Origin: Rudanella lutea DSM 19387
GTDB lineage: Bacteria > Bacteroidota > Bacteroidia > Cytophagales > Spirosomataceae
Direction of reading: 5' to 3'
DNA: 64,000 bases
Assembly: GCF_000383955.1 (NCBI RefSeq)
Contig: NZ_KB913013.1
Coordinates: 5,289,694-5,353,693 of the forward strand
Shown here piece after piece: positions 25,878 to 33,504 of the stretch. Both the position numbers and the translations under genes were made by a program. The notes beneath the pieces are model-generated. The model was not told where the DNA came from. It made no database searches and worked only from the letters and a program-made list of their open reading frames with translations. Position 1 is the first letter of the stretch. Each line of letters starts with the position of its first letter.

Positions 25878-27161
25878 TTAAAGCACAGGGGGTGTTGTTT
25901 TGACGGTAACCGTACAGGCGTTGAACGGAGTTGCGTCCGGAAAAGCCTCAATTTCGGATAGCTTGCCACTGGCCGGTAAGCTAAACCGGGTAAAACGCAG
26001 GTCGGAGGTTTTTTCGCGAATACAGATATTCATTGGGTTTTTCTGCACATTGCGCCCACGGCTTTCGTCCACAATACCATCATAGACAATATCCTGGGCT
26101 TTTAGGCATTTGGTAGCAATGAGTTTGCCCATATCTTTGGTTAGGTCAGGCATACCAAACTCCCGTTCGTAGGTGTTATCATGAACGAATATGTTGGTGG
26201 TGTAGGGCGACCAGCCGGGGTGTTTGGGTATTGGCAACTGCGTGATGTGGTAGCTGGCAATGGAAATAGCCGCTGTCTTCTGGTTGATGAGCTTGTTGCC
26301 CATAATCTCAACCTCGTTGCCCGCCAGAATCACAATGCCGCTGCCGGGCGGAATCATGGTGATAGCGTTACCGTTGGCTACGGGACCCGAATCGGCAAAG
26401 TTTTCGTGGTTGTTGTTGCGGATCGTATTGTTAAAGACCCGCGTCCGTGAGCCAAATGCCTTTGGTAAACCGGGCAGGTTGAAGACCAGAATGCCGCCCG
26501 TGTTGTTTTCGGCTACGTTTTCATAGACCTCCGCATTATCTGAATTTTCTATTTCGATACCGGCCACGTTTTCAAAAACGACGTTGTTCCGTACAATGAT
26601 ATTTTCTGATTGCCCAACATAGATACCGGCATCCCGCGAGCGAGATACTTCGCAGCGTTCGATCAGTACGTTTTTACACTGCACCGGATAAATACCGTAC
26701 GTGCCGCGTTTGCTAAGGTCGGTGTAGGACCAGGTCGTATTGACGGTTCTGAACGTGAGGTTATTGCAATGCTGTGTTTTGATGCAGTCGCCGGGTGCAT
26801 CCATCACCGTAAACCCTTCCAGCACCACATCGTCACCAGCAATTTTCATTCCCTCGCCCCCGGCCTGTAGGTTTTTGAACGATAGCACGGTGTTGTACAT
26901 CCCCGCCCCTTTGATGGTCACACGGTTCACCTTGTCCAGAATCAACTGGGTATTCATTTCAAAATAGCCTTCAGGTAGCTGAATGGTTTCACCCGGTTTG
27001 GCCTCAATAAATTGCTCTACTAATTTCTCAACCTGTTCAGGCGTGGCTTTAGGCAACTTTGTTACATCGAGTTGGGTGAGTTGTGTAGCAGATGGCTGAC
27101 ATGCACCAAGGCTAAAACCGAACAGAATGATTAAATGCCAGCGATAAATCAGTTTTACCAT
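25878..27161 (-). CDS. Parallel beta-helix lipoprotein paired with the dihaem cytochrome
   Basis: A 427-residue lipoprotein (MVKLIYRWHLIILFGFSLGAC, lipidated Cys at the end of this stretch) with a right-handed parallel beta-helix. Repeating short strands with Asn/Val ladders are visible: KGAGMYNTVLSFKN, NIIVRNNVVFENVAGIEIEN, NAEVYENVAENNTGGILVFN. The start LPEGYFEMNTQLILDKV is typical of polysaccharide-lyase-like helices. The protein is likely to bind or process a polymer at the cell surface. It is the first gene of a two-gene operon with the dihaem cytochrome. Catalytic residues cannot be assigned. Confidence 0.85.
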   Translation of the reverse strand: MVKLIYRWHLIILFGFSLGACQPSATQLTQLDVTKLPKATPEQVEKLVEQFIEAKPGETIQLPEGYFEMNTQLILDKVNRVTIKGAGMYNTVLSFKNLQAGGEGMKIAGDDVVLEGFTVMDAPGDCIKTQHCNNLTFRTVNTTWSYTDLSKRGTYGIYPVQCKNVLIERCEVSRSRDAGIYVGQSENIIVRNNVVFENVAGIEIENSDNAEVYENVAENNTGGILVFNLPGLPKAFGSRTRVFNNTIRNNNHENFADSGPVANGNAITMIPPGSGIVILAGNEVEIMGNKLINQKTAAISIASYHITQLPIPKHPGWSPYTTNIFVHDNTYEREFGMPDLTKDMGKLIATKCLKAQDIVYDGIVDESRGRNVQKNPMNICIREKTSDLRFTRFSLPASGKLSEIEAFPDATPFNACTVTVKTTPPVL

Positions 27162-27300
27162 AATTAATGCGTAGTAAGATTAAAGGGTAGGTTAGTACAA
27201 TACTAAGAAACAAGTACGGACTATTCGTTTGGAACTGCAACAGGATAGCCGAAAAAGCAGCAATATGGAGTAGTCAATCAGAATTAAATGTCTAATGAAA

Positions 27301-27443
27301 TAGTTGATTGTCAGTAGTTAGCCCAATTATCCATTATGCATTGCTCTGTACTGGACATGAGATGTTGGACACCAGACGTTTGACTTCTCTACAGAATGGT
27401 AGTGGGTCTAACGTCTAGTGTCTGAAGTCCGAATGTCGAGTAC
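27301..27443. repeat. Two adjacent palindrome relics in a 383-base gap
   Basis: The gap 27162-27544 holds no gene. At 27301-27346 is a degraded copy of the element at 19944-20040 (shared words gttgatt.tcag, caattat.cattatgcatt). At 27348-27384 and 27406-27443 are about 38-base imperfect inverted arms beginning gtact.gacat and including gacac.agacgtt, related to 11231-11295. The remaining sequence shows no recognisable feature apart from AT-rich stretches near both genes. Confidence 0.7.
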
Positions 27444-27544
27444 TGATACTGAACTATATTACCTCATTTTTGAGTCAATGGTCGTACGAATGAGCCATTT
27501 AGCCCGTTCTTTGTACAGAGCTATCCATAAGGAAATACCAACCC

Positions 27545-28159
27545 ATGTTACGAAATAGTGTTGTCAGTCAGTCCCGCCGGGGGGGCATTCGCTTGCTCAT
27601 TGTCGGGCTATTGTTTACGGTCTCGGCCTGTGTGCCCGATTTTCTGGTGAAAGACCCCGAGTGGGTAGTCATCGAAAAAGGTATGCATGAGCCCGTGCTG
27701 AAACGGAAGGGCGGTATGCTCATCAGCCCGCGTGAGGTGTCGGCTACGGTAAAATTTGACAGTAGCTGCATGTACGACGTGACGCAGGTGGATGAGTTCG
27801 ACTACAACAAAGTTTTCGGGCTGGGGTTTGTTGGGTCCGAAAACCAGCACATGGGGCAGGCTCCGCATCAGGTGGATGGAGCGCGGGTAGCCTGGCGCTG
27901 GAACCCCAAACAAAACCGGATTGACCTCGGTGCGTATGTGTACGTGGAAGGCAAACGGATTACGCAGGATCTGGGCAGCATGAAAATCAACGAAGAGCGC
28001 CGACTGAGCATCAAGATCGACTACGAGAACAGAACCTATCAGGTGCTCGACGGTGAACCAATTCCGTTTACACACAAAAAGACAATCGCCTATCGGAACG
28101 GTCTTTATTTCGGGGGTAACCAACCCGCCCCGCAGACCATCCGGGTCATGATAAAATAG
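27545..28159 (+). CDS. Lipoprotein of unknown function
   Basis: A 204-residue protein with an Arg-rich start, a hydrophobic segment and lipobox (LLFTVSAC). The mature part is probably a beta-sandwich: ATVKFDSSCMYDVTQVDEFDYN, RVAWRWNPKQNRIDLGAYVYV, RRLSIKIDYENRTYQVLDG and GLYFGGNQPAPQTIRVMI alternate polar and hydrophobic residues. The final FGGNQPAPQTIRV reminds me of a concanavalin-like lectin or glucanase sandwich edge, but no family is claimed. It stands alone, with a terminator behind it. Confidence 0.65.
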   Translation: MLRNSVVSQSRRGGIRLLIVGLLFTVSACVPDFLVKDPEWVVIEKGMHEPVLKRKGGMLISPREVSATVKFDSSCMYDVTQVDEFDYNKVFGLGFVGSENQHMGQAPHQVDGARVAWRWNPKQNRIDLGAYVYVEGKRITQDLGSMKINEERRLSIKIDYENRTYQVLDGEPIPFTHKKTIAYRNGLYFGGNQPAPQTIRVMIK

Positions 28160-28175
28160 TAAGGCTTTATTGAGC

Positions 28176-28221
28176 AAAAAGGTCAGCGAGGTACCAGTAT
28201 TGGTAATCCTGACCTTTTTTT
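28176..28221 (+). terminator. Terminator after the lipoprotein gene
   Basis: Arms aaaaggtcag (28176-28185) and ctgacctttt (28209-28218) flank an inner accagtattggt hairpin and are followed by further T residues. It begins 17 bases past the stop. Confidence 0.75.
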
Positions 28222-28365
28222 ATGGTCTCCGCCCTGCAGAACGGGCCCCGAACTCAGTAAACAGTGGGGTGTAGGTTGCCGAAAAATTCGGTGCTTACGG
28301 GCTTGATAACCAATGCCAATCTCCTGATTCTTGCCTTTTGTCGAACACAAAATCCGTTGATTTTA

Positions 28366-28407
28366 GTACTGGATATTCGGACTTCAGGTACTGGATCTTG
28401 GACTTGC
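28366..28407 (+). repeat. Tandem pair of GTACTGGAT units
   Basis: Two adjacent imperfect copies, 28366-28387 (gtactggatattcggacttc, 20 of 22 bases) and 28388-28407 (gtactggatcttggacttgc). The unit matches the inverted arm of the palindrome at 27406-27443. Part of a 520-base gene-free gap (28160-28683) that otherwise holds the terminator at 28176 and two further repeats. Confidence 0.65.
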
Positions 28408-28465
28408 TACCTTTAACGTGAATTATGGATAATGCATATCGCAAATATCTCTCCTACAGTTAGTT

Positions 28466-28555
28466 GCTGGCGCATAGGGCTTCGACAGGCTCAGCCTGAC
28501 CACAAATTTGTGAGCCGCCTGTCAGGCTGAGCTTGTCGAAGCCCTGTGCGCCAGC
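28466..28555. repeat. Palindrome, CTTCGACAGGCTCAG family, copy 2
   Basis: Thirty-five-base arms, 28466-28500 and 28521-28555, differ at only two positions. The 20-base loop contains the perfect palindrome cacaaatttgtg. The left arm starts gctggcgcatagggcttcga, matching copy 1 at 14094-14183. It lies about 130 bases upstream of the collagen-like lipoprotein start. Confidence 0.9.
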
Positions 28556-28590
28556 AATGTTCCGTAACTCACGTTACCTTTATGTATGAA

Positions 28591-28621
28591 GGTCTAATGT
28601 CTAATGTCCGACATCTAATTT
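28591..28621. repeat. Fragment of the TCTAATGTCC/GACATCTAAT repeat family
   Basis: ggtctaatgtctaatgtccg followed by acatctaattt. The words match the outer parts of the palindromes at 11231-11295 and 27348-27443, without a clear second arm. Confidence 0.5.
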
Positions 28622-28683
28622 CCCGTACTGAGTCCGTTGTATCGCGTTTTTTTGTAAATAGCAGTAAGACAAGACTTTATCGT

Positions 28684-29280
28684 ATGAAAGCAACTATACT
28701 CAATTCGCTAGCCGGCGTTGTTCTGTTCATGCTTCTGGGCGGGTTGCTCGTGGGCTGCGAAGGCCCTCAGGGGCCCGAAGGCCCAGCGGGCCCGGCCGGT
28801 CCTACAGGCCCTCAGGGCGTATCGGGCGTTGCCGGAGCTACCGGACCAGCAGGCCCGGCTGGCCCAACCGGTCCCGCTGGTCCGGCAGGCCCTCAAGGGC
28901 CGGTAGGAACGGCCAACGTGATTTACTCGCCCTGGGTCTCGGTTAATTTTTCGGGGAGTGCGGCCCCGTTCACGGCCAATATCAATGCTCCGCAGATCAC
29001 CCAGACTGTGCTCGACCGGGCCGATATTCGGGTGTATTGGCAGGAAAACGGGCGGGTAATACCCTTGCCGTATGCTGAGGTAGTCGGTAATGTGACTTAT
29101 ACGGTGCATCAGCGGTTTTTTGTGGGACGCATTGAGCTAAGGGCCAGTTATCCGATCAACGCGACGCAGCAAATGCGCTACGTCATTATCCCCGGGGGCG
29201 TCTCGACCGGCGGCCGCCTGGCCTCCATCGACTGGACCGACTACGCCCGCGTAAAAGCAGCCCTCAACCTGCCCGACTAA
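28684..29280 (+). CDS. Lipoprotein with a collagen-like Gly-X-Y stalk
   Basis: A 198-residue protein. Signal peptide [20 protein letters not shown] ends in lipobox LLVGC. The collagen-like region starts immediately after the lipidated cysteine and runs for about 17 Gly-X-Y triplets rich in GPA, GPT and GPQ. A C-terminal domain of about 120 residues follows ([15 protein letters not shown] to [13 protein letters not shown]), beta-rich and of unknown family. The layout suggests a trimeric stalk holding a head domain off the membrane. The start at 28684 is set by the signal peptide; the open frame upstream runs through a palindrome and is spurious. Confidence 0.85.
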   Translation: MKATILNSLAGVVLFMLLGGLLVGCEGPQGPEGPAGPAGPTGPQGVSGVAGATGPAGPAGPTGPAGPAGPQGPVGTANVIYSPWVSVNFSGSAAPFTANINAPQITQTVLDRADIRVYWQENGRVIPLPYAEVVGNVTYTVHQRFFVGRIELRASYPINATQQMRYVIIPGGVSTGGRLASIDWTDYARVKAALNLPD

Positions 29281-29419
29281 CTGTTTGACTGAGGTCCGGT
29301 TAGTTGCCCAGCGATGACATCTTCCGAAAGATCGGGGCCGCCCGGCAGTCATCGCTATGGCACCACCACCATACGGGTACTTTTTTGTATGTTGGGCTGC
29401 ATTTCAAGCCCAACATCCT

Positions 29420-31135
29420 ATGCGTTATTTCTATTGTTGCCTGTTTAGCTTACTCTCCGCTCTGGTGGCGCAGGCGCAACCGCTCTTTTCGGTATCGTTT
29501 CCCGCTTCGGCTACCTCTACGGCTCTCGATGGGCGCGTGCTCCTTTTGCTCGCCAAAGACGCCAAAACCGAACCCCGTTTCCAAATCAGCGATGAGGCCG
29601 ACACCCAACTGGTGTTTGGAATCGACGTCGACGGACTGAAACCGGGGCAGGCCGCTACGGTCAATAGTTCGGTGTTTGGGTATCCGCGCAAAAGCCTGGC
29701 CGACGTACCGGCGGGCGAGTATTACGTGCAGGCGGTGCTGCACCGGTACGAAACGTTTCGACTCAAAACGGGGCATACCGTAAAGCTGCCTATGGATCGG
29801 GGAGAGGGGCAACACTGGAATCTGGCACCGGGCAATCTGTACAGCAAACCCGTCAGGATTCGGTACAACCCGCGCACCAAACAGGTGATTCCGGTCGTGA
29901 TGGATCAGGTGATTCCACCCATTGAGGAGCCCAAAGACACCAAATACATCAAGCACATCAAGGTGTTGAGCAAGCGGCTTACCGAGTTTTGGGGTCGGCC
30001 TATGTACCTGGGGGCCCATGTGCTGCTGCCGCATGGATTCGATGAACACCCCAACGCCCGGTTTCCGCTATGCGTATTTCACGGGCATTTCCCGGCCGAT
30101 TTCGACGGATTCAGCGAGACGCCCCCACCCGCCGACATGGACACGAGCGATTACGTGCCCCGGTTTGGCATTTACGGCTATAAAAAGCGGGTAGCGCAGG
30201 AGGCCCACGATTTCTACAAGCAGTGGACAAGCAAGGATTTTCCCCGAATGCTGATCGTAGAAATTCAGCACCCAACGCCGTATTACGATGACTCGTACGC
30301 CGTTAACTCGGCCAGCATGGGGCCCTGGGGCGACGCCATCATGTATGAGCTGATTCCCGAAATTGAACGCCAGTTCCGGGGAATTGGCCAAGGCTGGGCC
30401 CGGTTTACCTACGGGGGCAGCACGGGCGGTTGGGAGGCTCTGGCGGTGCAGGTGATGTACCCCGACGAGTTTAACGGTTGTTTTGCGGCTTGCCCCGATC
30501 CCATTACGTTTCAGGCGTACACCGTGGTCGATATTTACAAAGATCAGAACGCTTATTACCTCGACAGCCCGCACAAGCGCACCCCGCGCCCCGGCAAACG
30601 CGACTATCTGGGACATGTGAAATGTACCATTGAGGACATGAATCACCGCGAGCTGGCGCTGGGAACCAACTCCCGCTCCGGCGATCAGTGGGACATCTGG
30701 CAGGCGGTATTTTCGCCACAAGGCCCCGACGGCTACCCTAAGCCAATCTGGGATAAGCGTACGGGCGTAATCGACAGGCAGGTGGCGGCCTACTGGCGCG
30801 AAAACTACGACTTACTCCATATCCTGAAGCGCGACTGGAAAACGCTGGGCCCCAAACTGGCCGGTAAAATCCGAATCTACTGTGGCGACATGGACAATTT
30901 CTACCTCAACAATGCGGTGTACCTGATGGAGGATTTTCTGAAGCAGACCCGTAACCCGCATTACGGGGGCGAGGTGGCCTATGGCGACCGGGCCGAGCAC
31001 TGCTGGAACGGTGACCCTACGCAGCCTAACTACATTAGCCGTCTGCGGTACAACTCCATGTACGTGCCCAAAATCCTGAAACGAATCGAGGAATCGGCTC
31101 CCAAAGGTGCCGACCTGACGAGCTGGAGGTATTAG
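29420..31135 (+). CDS. Secreted esterase-like alpha/beta hydrolase
   Basis: A 571-residue exported protein (signal peptide MRYFYCCLFSLLSALVAQAQ). Residues about 25-190 form a beta-rich N-terminal region. The C-terminal two thirds resemble the esterase D/enterochelin-esterase fold, with nucleophile elbow FTYGGSTGGWEALAVQ, a region LGAHVLLPHGFDEHPNARFP, and GDRAEHCWNGDP, which may hold the histidine. EIQHPTPYYDDSYAVNSA and GPWGDAIMYELIPEIER are conserved in Bacteroidota homologues as I recall them. Substrate unknown. The 3' end abuts a polypurine inverted repeat and a convergent recombinase gene. Confidence 0.75.
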   Translation: MRYFYCCLFSLLSALVAQAQPLFSVSFPASATSTALDGRVLLLLAKDAKTEPRFQISDEADTQLVFGIDVDGLKPGQAATVNSSVFGYPRKSLADVPAGEYYVQAVLHRYETFRLKTGHTVKLPMDRGEGQHWNLAPGNLYSKPVRIRYNPRTKQVIPVVMDQVIPPIEEPKDTKYIKHIKVLSKRLTEFWGRPMYLGAHVLLPHGFDEHPNARFPLCVFHGHFPADFDGFSETPPPADMDTSDYVPRFGIYGYKKRVAQEAHDFYKQWTSKDFPRMLIVEIQHPTPYYDDSYAVNSASMGPWGDAIMYELIPEIERQFRGIGQGWARFTYGGSTGGWEALAVQVMYPDEFNGCFAACPDPITFQAYTVVDIYKDQNAYYLDSPHKRTPRPGKRDYLGHVKCTIEDMNHRELALGTNSRSGDQWDIWQAVFSPQGPDGYPKPIWDKRTGVIDRQVAAYWRENYDLLHILKRDWKTLGPKLAGKIRIYCGDMDNFYLNNAVYLMEDFLKQTRNPHYGGEVAYGDRAEHCWNGDPTQPNYISRLRYNSMYVPKILKRIEESAPKGADLTSWRY

Positions 31136-31262
31136 AAAATAAGGAGAAGGGAGAAGGGGAGGAAAGGGAAGAAGGAGAAACCTCACTCATTCCCTTCTCC
31201 CTTCTCCCTTCTCCCTTTTCCCTTTTTCTTCCTCCCTTTCTTCCCTTTCCCCCCTTTTCCCA
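31136..31262. repeat. Polypurine/polypyrimidine inverted repeat
   Basis: A/G-rich tract 31136-31180 (gagaagg, gggagaag words) and C/T-rich tract 31190-31262 (cccttctcccttctcccttt) can pair as a long hairpin. The pyrimidine arm is translated on the minus strand as the last 25 codons of the recombinase gene. Related to the tract at 24688-24727. Confidence 0.85.
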
Positions 31263-32149
31263 CTCTTCGGATGTGCCTGCTCGTAGGTTTTGCGGAGTTG
31301 TTCGAGGCTGGTGTGGGTGTACACCTGCGTAGCGGCAAGGCTGCTGTGGCCGAGTAAATCTTTGATGGCGTTGAGGTCGGCTCCGCGGTTGAGCAGGTGG
31401 GTAGCAAACGTGTGGCGCAGCACGTGCGGACTTTTTTTCTCCAGTGTGGTTACCAGCGTCAGATTGCGTTGTACAATGCGCTGAATCAGAACGGGGTACG
31501 CCTGAATACCCTTGTCGCTCACAATCAGGTACACCGAATCGGCCTCGTTGCCAAACGTTTCGGTTTTCAGGCGGATATACGTCTCAACCAGCTCGGCGAG
31601 GGAGGGGGGCATGGGCACAACCCGGTGTTTGTTTCGCTTGCCCAGTACCGTAATGGTGCGTTCGTACCGGTTAATGTCGGCTACTTTCAAGCCAATCAGC
31701 TCGCTCAGGCGGATGCCCGTTCCGTAGAGCAGTTCCAGTACCAACTTGTCACGTTGACTCGCAAAGTCGAGCGGAAACTCGATTTCGTCGAGTAAGGTTT
31801 CCATCGGCTTTTCTTCCACAAAATGAGGCAGTTTCTTGCTCGTTTTGAGGGCCTGAATCTTGAGCATCGGGTCGGCCTGAATCGTTTTCCGGCGCAGCTG
31901 ATACCCAAAGAAACTCCGCAGGGTGGCAATCTTCCGATTTACCGACGTGCGATCCATTTCGGCTTCTACCAACGACACAATCCAGGCTCGCACCTGCCGA
32001 AAATCGGCCGTGAGAGGTGTTTCGAGCTCAAACTGATCGGTCAGAAAATGACTAAACTGCTGAAGGTCTTTACTGTAGGCCGTCAGGGTATGGTGGCTCA
32101 GGCGTTTCTCGAAACGGATGTGGTGTAAAAAATCGTCGACAGGGTTCAT
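31187..32149 (-). CDS. Tyrosine recombinase, XerC/XerD-like, with a repeat-derived tail
   Basis: A 320-residue site-specific recombinase, probably the chromosome-dimer resolvase of this genome, acting on dif-like sites with FtsK. The catalytic set is complete: Arg147 in YGTGIRLSELIGL, Lys171 in VLGKRNKHRVVPM, His242 and Arg245 in PHVLRHTFATHLL, His268 in LLGHSSLAATQ and nucleophile Tyr277 in QVYTHTSL. The N-terminal core-binding domain is present (1-100). Family members end near AHPK. Here 25 extra residues, almost all Gly, Lys, Arg and Glu (GKRGEREEREEEKGK), are encoded by the pyrimidine arm of the inverted repeat, apparently after the original stop was lost. No neighbouring integrase-type element is seen. 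Confidence 0.93.
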   Translation of the reverse strand: MNPVDDFLHHIRFEKRLSHHTLTAYSKDLQQFSHFLTDQFELETPLTADFRQVRAWIVSLVEAEMDRTSVNRKIATLRSFFGYQLRRKTIQADPMLKIQALKTSKKLPHFVEEKPMETLLDEIEFPLDFASQRDKLVLELLYGTGIRLSELIGLKVADINRYERTITVLGKRNKHRVVPMPPSLAELVETYIRLKTETFGNEADSVYLIVSDKGIQAYPVLIQRIVQRNLTLVTTLEKKSPHVLRHTFATHLLNRGADLNAIKDLLGHSSLAATQVYTHTSLEQLRKTYEQAHPKSGKRGEREEREEEKGKREKGEGRRE

Positions 32150-32348
32150 AAAGCGGGCGCAGAGTCGGGTACGAAGTTAATCGAGCCGGACAAAAATTGA
32201 CCAACTAACAGAAAAAGAGTGTTTTGTTTAATATTTGATAGGTAAGTGTTAAACAGTTTTTAATCAATGTCCGTTTATTAACCGTAATCGCATTGGGTAG
32301 CGGTTATGCTATCTACATACAACCAAACCAATTCAAACTATCTTTCCA

Positions 32349-33308
32349 ATGATTAGAACATCGCTTTTTCGTCGGATGGGATTTCTGATGACCGTACTCC
32401 TTTTGGGTATTGCCACGAGCTGTAAGGAAGACGAAGGCACCACGCCCCAAACCGTAACCGATTTAGTGGTTGCCGACAGCCGGTTCAGTCTGCTTGAGGC
32501 CGCTGTGTTGCGCGCCGGGCTGGGCGATGCGCTCCGCACCACAAACAACATTACTGTTTTTGCGCCTACCGACGAGGCTTTCCGGGCGGCTGGTTTTGCC
32601 GATGCAGCCGCCATCAATGCCGCTCCGGTAGCTACCCTGGCGGCCATTTTGCAGTATCACGTGCTGCCCACGCGGGTTGCGTCGAGTGCGATTAACGTAG
32701 GCGACAACGCACCACAGGCCAGCCTTCTCTCGACCAACGGCACCGTGTATGTTACCCGTAACTCAGGCGGGGTTTCGGTCAATGGCGCGCGGGTAACCAC
32801 GGCGGATATTGCCGCATCGAACGGGGTTATTCATGCTATCGATAAAGTGCTACTGCCCCCCGCGGGCAATTTGCTTGAGGCCGTTGTGGCTCTCAATACG
32901 GCCAACAACAACCAGTATTCGCTGGTGATTGCGGCTGTTCAGCGCGCCGGTGCCGCGGTAGTAGGTGCACTGAGCACGGCAGCGGGTCCGTTTACGTTGT
33001 TCCTGCCAAATAATGCGGCTTTCACGGCGGCTGGCTTGGGTACCGAAGCGGCTATCAATGCGGCTAATCCGGCTACACTTCAAGGTATTTTGCTGAACCA
33101 CGTTGTACCGGCGCGGGTATTCTCTACGAACCTCGTAGCCGGGGCTGTGCCCATGGCTGGCGGATCGGCCTCGACGGTTGCCATCAATGGTAACTCCGTA
33201 ACCATCACCGGCAAAGGCAACGGAACATCGGCTTCGAACGTAACCCGTACCGACATCGTCGCTACGAACGGCGTTGTTCACCTGATCGACCGGGTATTGT
33301 TGCCGTAA
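32349..33308 (+). CDS. Lipoprotein with two fasciclin (FAS1) domains
   Basis: A 319-residue exported lipoprotein (MIRTSLFRRMGFLMTVLLLG, lipobox ATSC). Two FAS1 domains follow, each with the H1 and H2 motifs: TVFAPTDEAFRAAGF and ATNGVVHLIDRVLLP-type ends. Domain 1 spans about residues 40-175 and domain 2 about 176-319. The second reads FTLFLPNNAAFTAAGLG at H1. FAS1 domains mediate adhesion or binding at the cell surface. The preceding 198 bases are AT-rich and probably contain the promoter, but no clear consensus was found. Confidence 0.95.
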   Translation: MIRTSLFRRMGFLMTVLLLGIATSCKEDEGTTPQTVTDLVVADSRFSLLEAAVLRAGLGDALRTTNNITVFAPTDEAFRAAGFADAAAINAAPVATLAAILQYHVLPTRVASSAINVGDNAPQASLLSTNGTVYVTRNSGGVSVNGARVTTADIAASNGVIHAIDKVLLPPAGNLLEAVVALNTANNNQYSLVIAAVQRAGAAVVGALSTAAGPFTLFLPNNAAFTAAGLGTEAAINAANPATLQGILLNHVVPARVFSTNLVAGAVPMAGGSASTVAINGNSVTITGKGNGTSASNVTRTDIVATNGVVHLIDRVLLP

Positions 33309-33330
33309 TCCGGTACACGAAGACTTTCAT

Positions 33331-33373
33331 GACGGGGTGTCGGCCGCTAAAAACGGTTTGGCGCCCCGTTTTG
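33331..33373 (+). terminator. Possible terminator after the first FAS1 gene
   Basis: acggggtg (33332-33339) can pair with cgccccgt (33362-33369), partly through G-T pairs, and TTT follows. It begins about 23 bases past the stop. Weak stem. Confidence 0.35.
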
Positions 33374-33504
33374 GCATAATATGTGTTGAGCCATTGGTTC
33401 AGATAATCGGGCCTGATATATCGGCTTTCGGCTTCAGACGTTTTTTAACTGGTCGTGTCGACTGAAACGCTGTGCGAACACCAAAAGCGATACGCCCTGA
33501 CGCT

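Noticed and set aside
28684-28920. Collagen triplet region as a possible CRISPR array
   Set aside because: The repeats are 9-base Gly-X-Y codons in one open frame; there are no uniform repeats with unique spacers.
31187-32149. XerC-like gene as an integrase of a mobile element
   Set aside because: Sequence matches housekeeping XerC/D, and no excisionase, att repeats or cargo genes are visible around it.
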